From: JAGXTF01 sp044224315
Lineage (GTDB): Bacteria > Bacteroidota > Bacteroidia > NS11-12g > UBA955
DNA: 64,000 bases
Assembly: GCA_044224315.1 (NCBI GenBank)
Contig: JBGAKR010000009.1
Location: 1 to 64,000, forward strand
Direction: 5' to 3'
The notes under the pieces were generated by a model, which was not told the DNA's origin, did no database searches, and saw nothing but the letters and a program-made list of their open reading frames with translations. Every line of letters begins with the position of its first letter. The stretch's first letter is position 1. Positions 62,719 through 64,000 of the stretch are shown here, piece by piece. Made by a program: the position numbers and the translations under genes.

Positions 62719-64000
62719 CTAAAAGGTATAGGTGCAGCCTGCTGCGGGCAAAAACGGCAATTGGTTTACCCGGGTTAAATTCACCCTGTCGAAATAGAAA
62801 ATATTGGCCCGGTTATACACGTTTGTAATTGAAACTGTGGTGGTAAACTCGCGATGGTTGGCCAATTTCCAGGTGCGGCGGCCCGAAATATCCAATCTGT
62901 GATACCAGGGCAATCTGCCTTGATTTAATTGCCCATAAATGATACCCAGGTTGCCATTTCCATTGGCATAATTGGTGCTAATTCCGTTGCTGAAATCGTA
63001 TTTCTGATAGTAACCCTGGGTTTGGGTAAACGGAAAACCACTACCTACTGTCCATCGCACCGAAAATTCGGTGGGATTTTTATTGTCTACATCGTACGAA
63101 ATTAATAGGTTGGCATTGTGCCTGCGGTCGAATACAGGCTGATAAGTAACATAGCCATCAAAACGATTTACCCAGGTGAGGCTGTAAACCGCCCAGATAT
63201 ACAGTTTTTTATAATCGTATTTATAAGAGAAATCACCGCCATACGCATTTCCACGTTCTATGATATAATCGTTGCGCAGGCGTTCGGGTTTGCCCTGGTT
63301 AGCCTCGTCGTCATCAAACAATTTGTCGCGGTTGATATTGGTTATTTGGGTAAAGTCTTTGTAAAAAGCCTCCAGATTAAATACATGGCTTCGGCGAATG
63401 TTATAATCAAAACCAAATACAAGGTGACGGGCTTTTTGCAAGCGACTGTTTACAGGCTCACCATCAAAGGTTTTGGGCAGATTGGTAGGTCCGGATAGAA
63501 ATCCATAAAACAGATTTACCACATCGCGGTCGCTAATGGCCGAAAGCAAATTCTGGCTATACAAACCAGCTGCCCCTTTTATACCCAAATGCCCGAATGG
63601 AGAATAGCGAAATTGCACTCTGGGTTCTAATGAACCGTCGCTAAGGGAAGCATAATACTGACCACGCAAGCCCAGGTTGGCCATAAAACGTTTGCGCTTA
63701 ATCATGTAATTGGCAAATCCGTTTATTTCTGTAGTACTTTCCTGTTGCTCAATTAATCGATCGTTTGAATTAAAAAGTTGAAAATCGGTTTGAAAGGCGT
63801 TCATTTCTATGCCCCATTTCAGTTCATCCTGTTTAAAATTATAATTAAAATTCATGCCCATATTAAACCCACCAATTCCACTGCTGCGGGGTTTGGCATC
63901 TTTTTCAACCTGGTTGATATTGTATTTGCTATATAAAAAATATCCATCTACGCGCGTTTTAGAGGCATCGGGCACCACCAGAAATTTGCCGCCAAAACCT
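62719..64000 (-). CDS. TonB-dependent receptor, C-terminal part (gene runs off the right edge)
   Basis: The frame stays open to the window end and ends in a classic barrel terminus (NVYNRANIFYFDRV, then LPFLPAAGCTYTF). Within: GNAYGGDFSYKYDYKKLYIWAVYSLTW and AAGLYSQNLLSAISD, typical of the outer-membrane barrel of TonB-dependent receptors. The plug domain and any CarboxypepD_reg N-domain lie outside, so substrate cannot be judged. At least 427 residues are visible. Confidence 0.85.
   Translation of the reverse strand, partial: GFGGKFLVVPDASKTRVDGYFLYSKYNINQVEKDAKPRSSGIGGFNMGMNFNYNFKQDELKWGIEMNAFQTDFQLFNSNDRLIEQQESTTEINGFANYMIKRKRFMANLGLRGQYYASLSDGSLEPRVQFRYSPFGHLGIKGAAGLYSQNLLSAISDRDVVNLFYGFLSGPTNLPKTFDGEPVNSRLQKARHLVFGFDYNIRRSHVFNLEAFYKDFTQITNINRDKLFDDDEANQGKPERLRNDYIIERGNAYGGDFSYKYDYKKLYIWAVYSLTWVNRFDGYVTYQPVFDRRHNANLLISYDVDNKNPTEFSVRWTVGSGFPFTQTQGYYQKYDFSNGISTNYANGNGNLGIIYGQLNQGRLPWYHRLDISGRRTWKLANHREFTTTVSITNVYNRANIFYFDRVNLTRVNQLPFLPAAGCTYTF

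Overview
The window is a chromosomal segment of a gliding or T9SS-bearing member of the Bacteroidota. The evidence is a type IX secretion cluster (PorV, PorU, a PorP/SprF protein, GldJ), proteins with T9SS-type sorting ends, DUF5723, DUF4920 and DUF1343 proteins, and repeated Bacteroidota-type -7 promoter boxes (TAnnTTTG). The class or genus cannot be fixed from this sequence alone. No phage, integrase, transposase or CRISPR array is visible.

Layout. 1-5 kb: the 5' part of a large secreted adhesin-like protein (minus strand, running off the left edge), aminopeptidase P, Pcm repair methyltransferase and a degenerate Gfo/Idh/MocA-like protein. 4.9-7.2 kb: a lipoprotein translationally coupled to a polyprenyl-phosphate sugar transferase. 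7.2-12.4 kb: a compact TetR-ABC-HlyD-TolC export operon whose ABC ATPase domain has lost most catalytic motifs. 12.5-20.1 kb: gyrB, a zinc ribbon protein, a LolE-type permease whose start codon shares a CATG with the divergent NamZ-like DUF1343 gene, an LTA-synthase-like sulfatase and a DUF4920 lipoprotein. 20.1-24.4 kb: acyl-CoA carboxylase genes accB, accC and a pccB-like carboxyltransferase, with an outer membrane beta-barrel gene between them. 24.4-32.1 kb: the T9SS/gliding cluster. 32.1-32.7 kb: RNase P RNA and tRNA-Gly(GCC).

32.9-41.4 kb: gatB is followed, with 0-5 base spacing throughout, by a DltA-like adenylating enzyme, a GNAT, an acyl carrier protein, two different exported SGNH hydrolases (one with two LysM domains and apparently an AUA start) and an MBOAT acyltransferase. 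This looks like a dlt/alginate-acetylation-type machine that activates a small amino acid in the cytoplasm, passes it across the membrane and attaches it to an envelope polymer, in a Gram-negative cell without teichoic acid. It is the best candidate here for an undescribed system.

42.2-43.1 kb: a tRNA-Lys(TTT) gene sits between two tandem repeat arrays (about 102-bp and 155-bp units) built from its own ends plus palindromic inserts; its likely promoter lies beyond the right-hand array. 43-64 kb: a double-GNAT protein, beta-barrel proteins, a cytochrome c/monooxygenase-like lipoprotein coupled to a redoxin, an AT-rich secreted orphan, a secreted protein with a caspase-like His/Cys pair, a TrmH-family methyltransferase, DoxX, a lipoprotein-DUF5723 pair, a 14-repeat RCC1 protein with a T9SS sorting end, mutS, a TMEM175-like channel and the 3' part of a TonB-dependent receptor gene running off the right edge.

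Across the window, five starts have a TAnnTTTG box only 4-6 bases upstream, which suggests leaderless transcripts.
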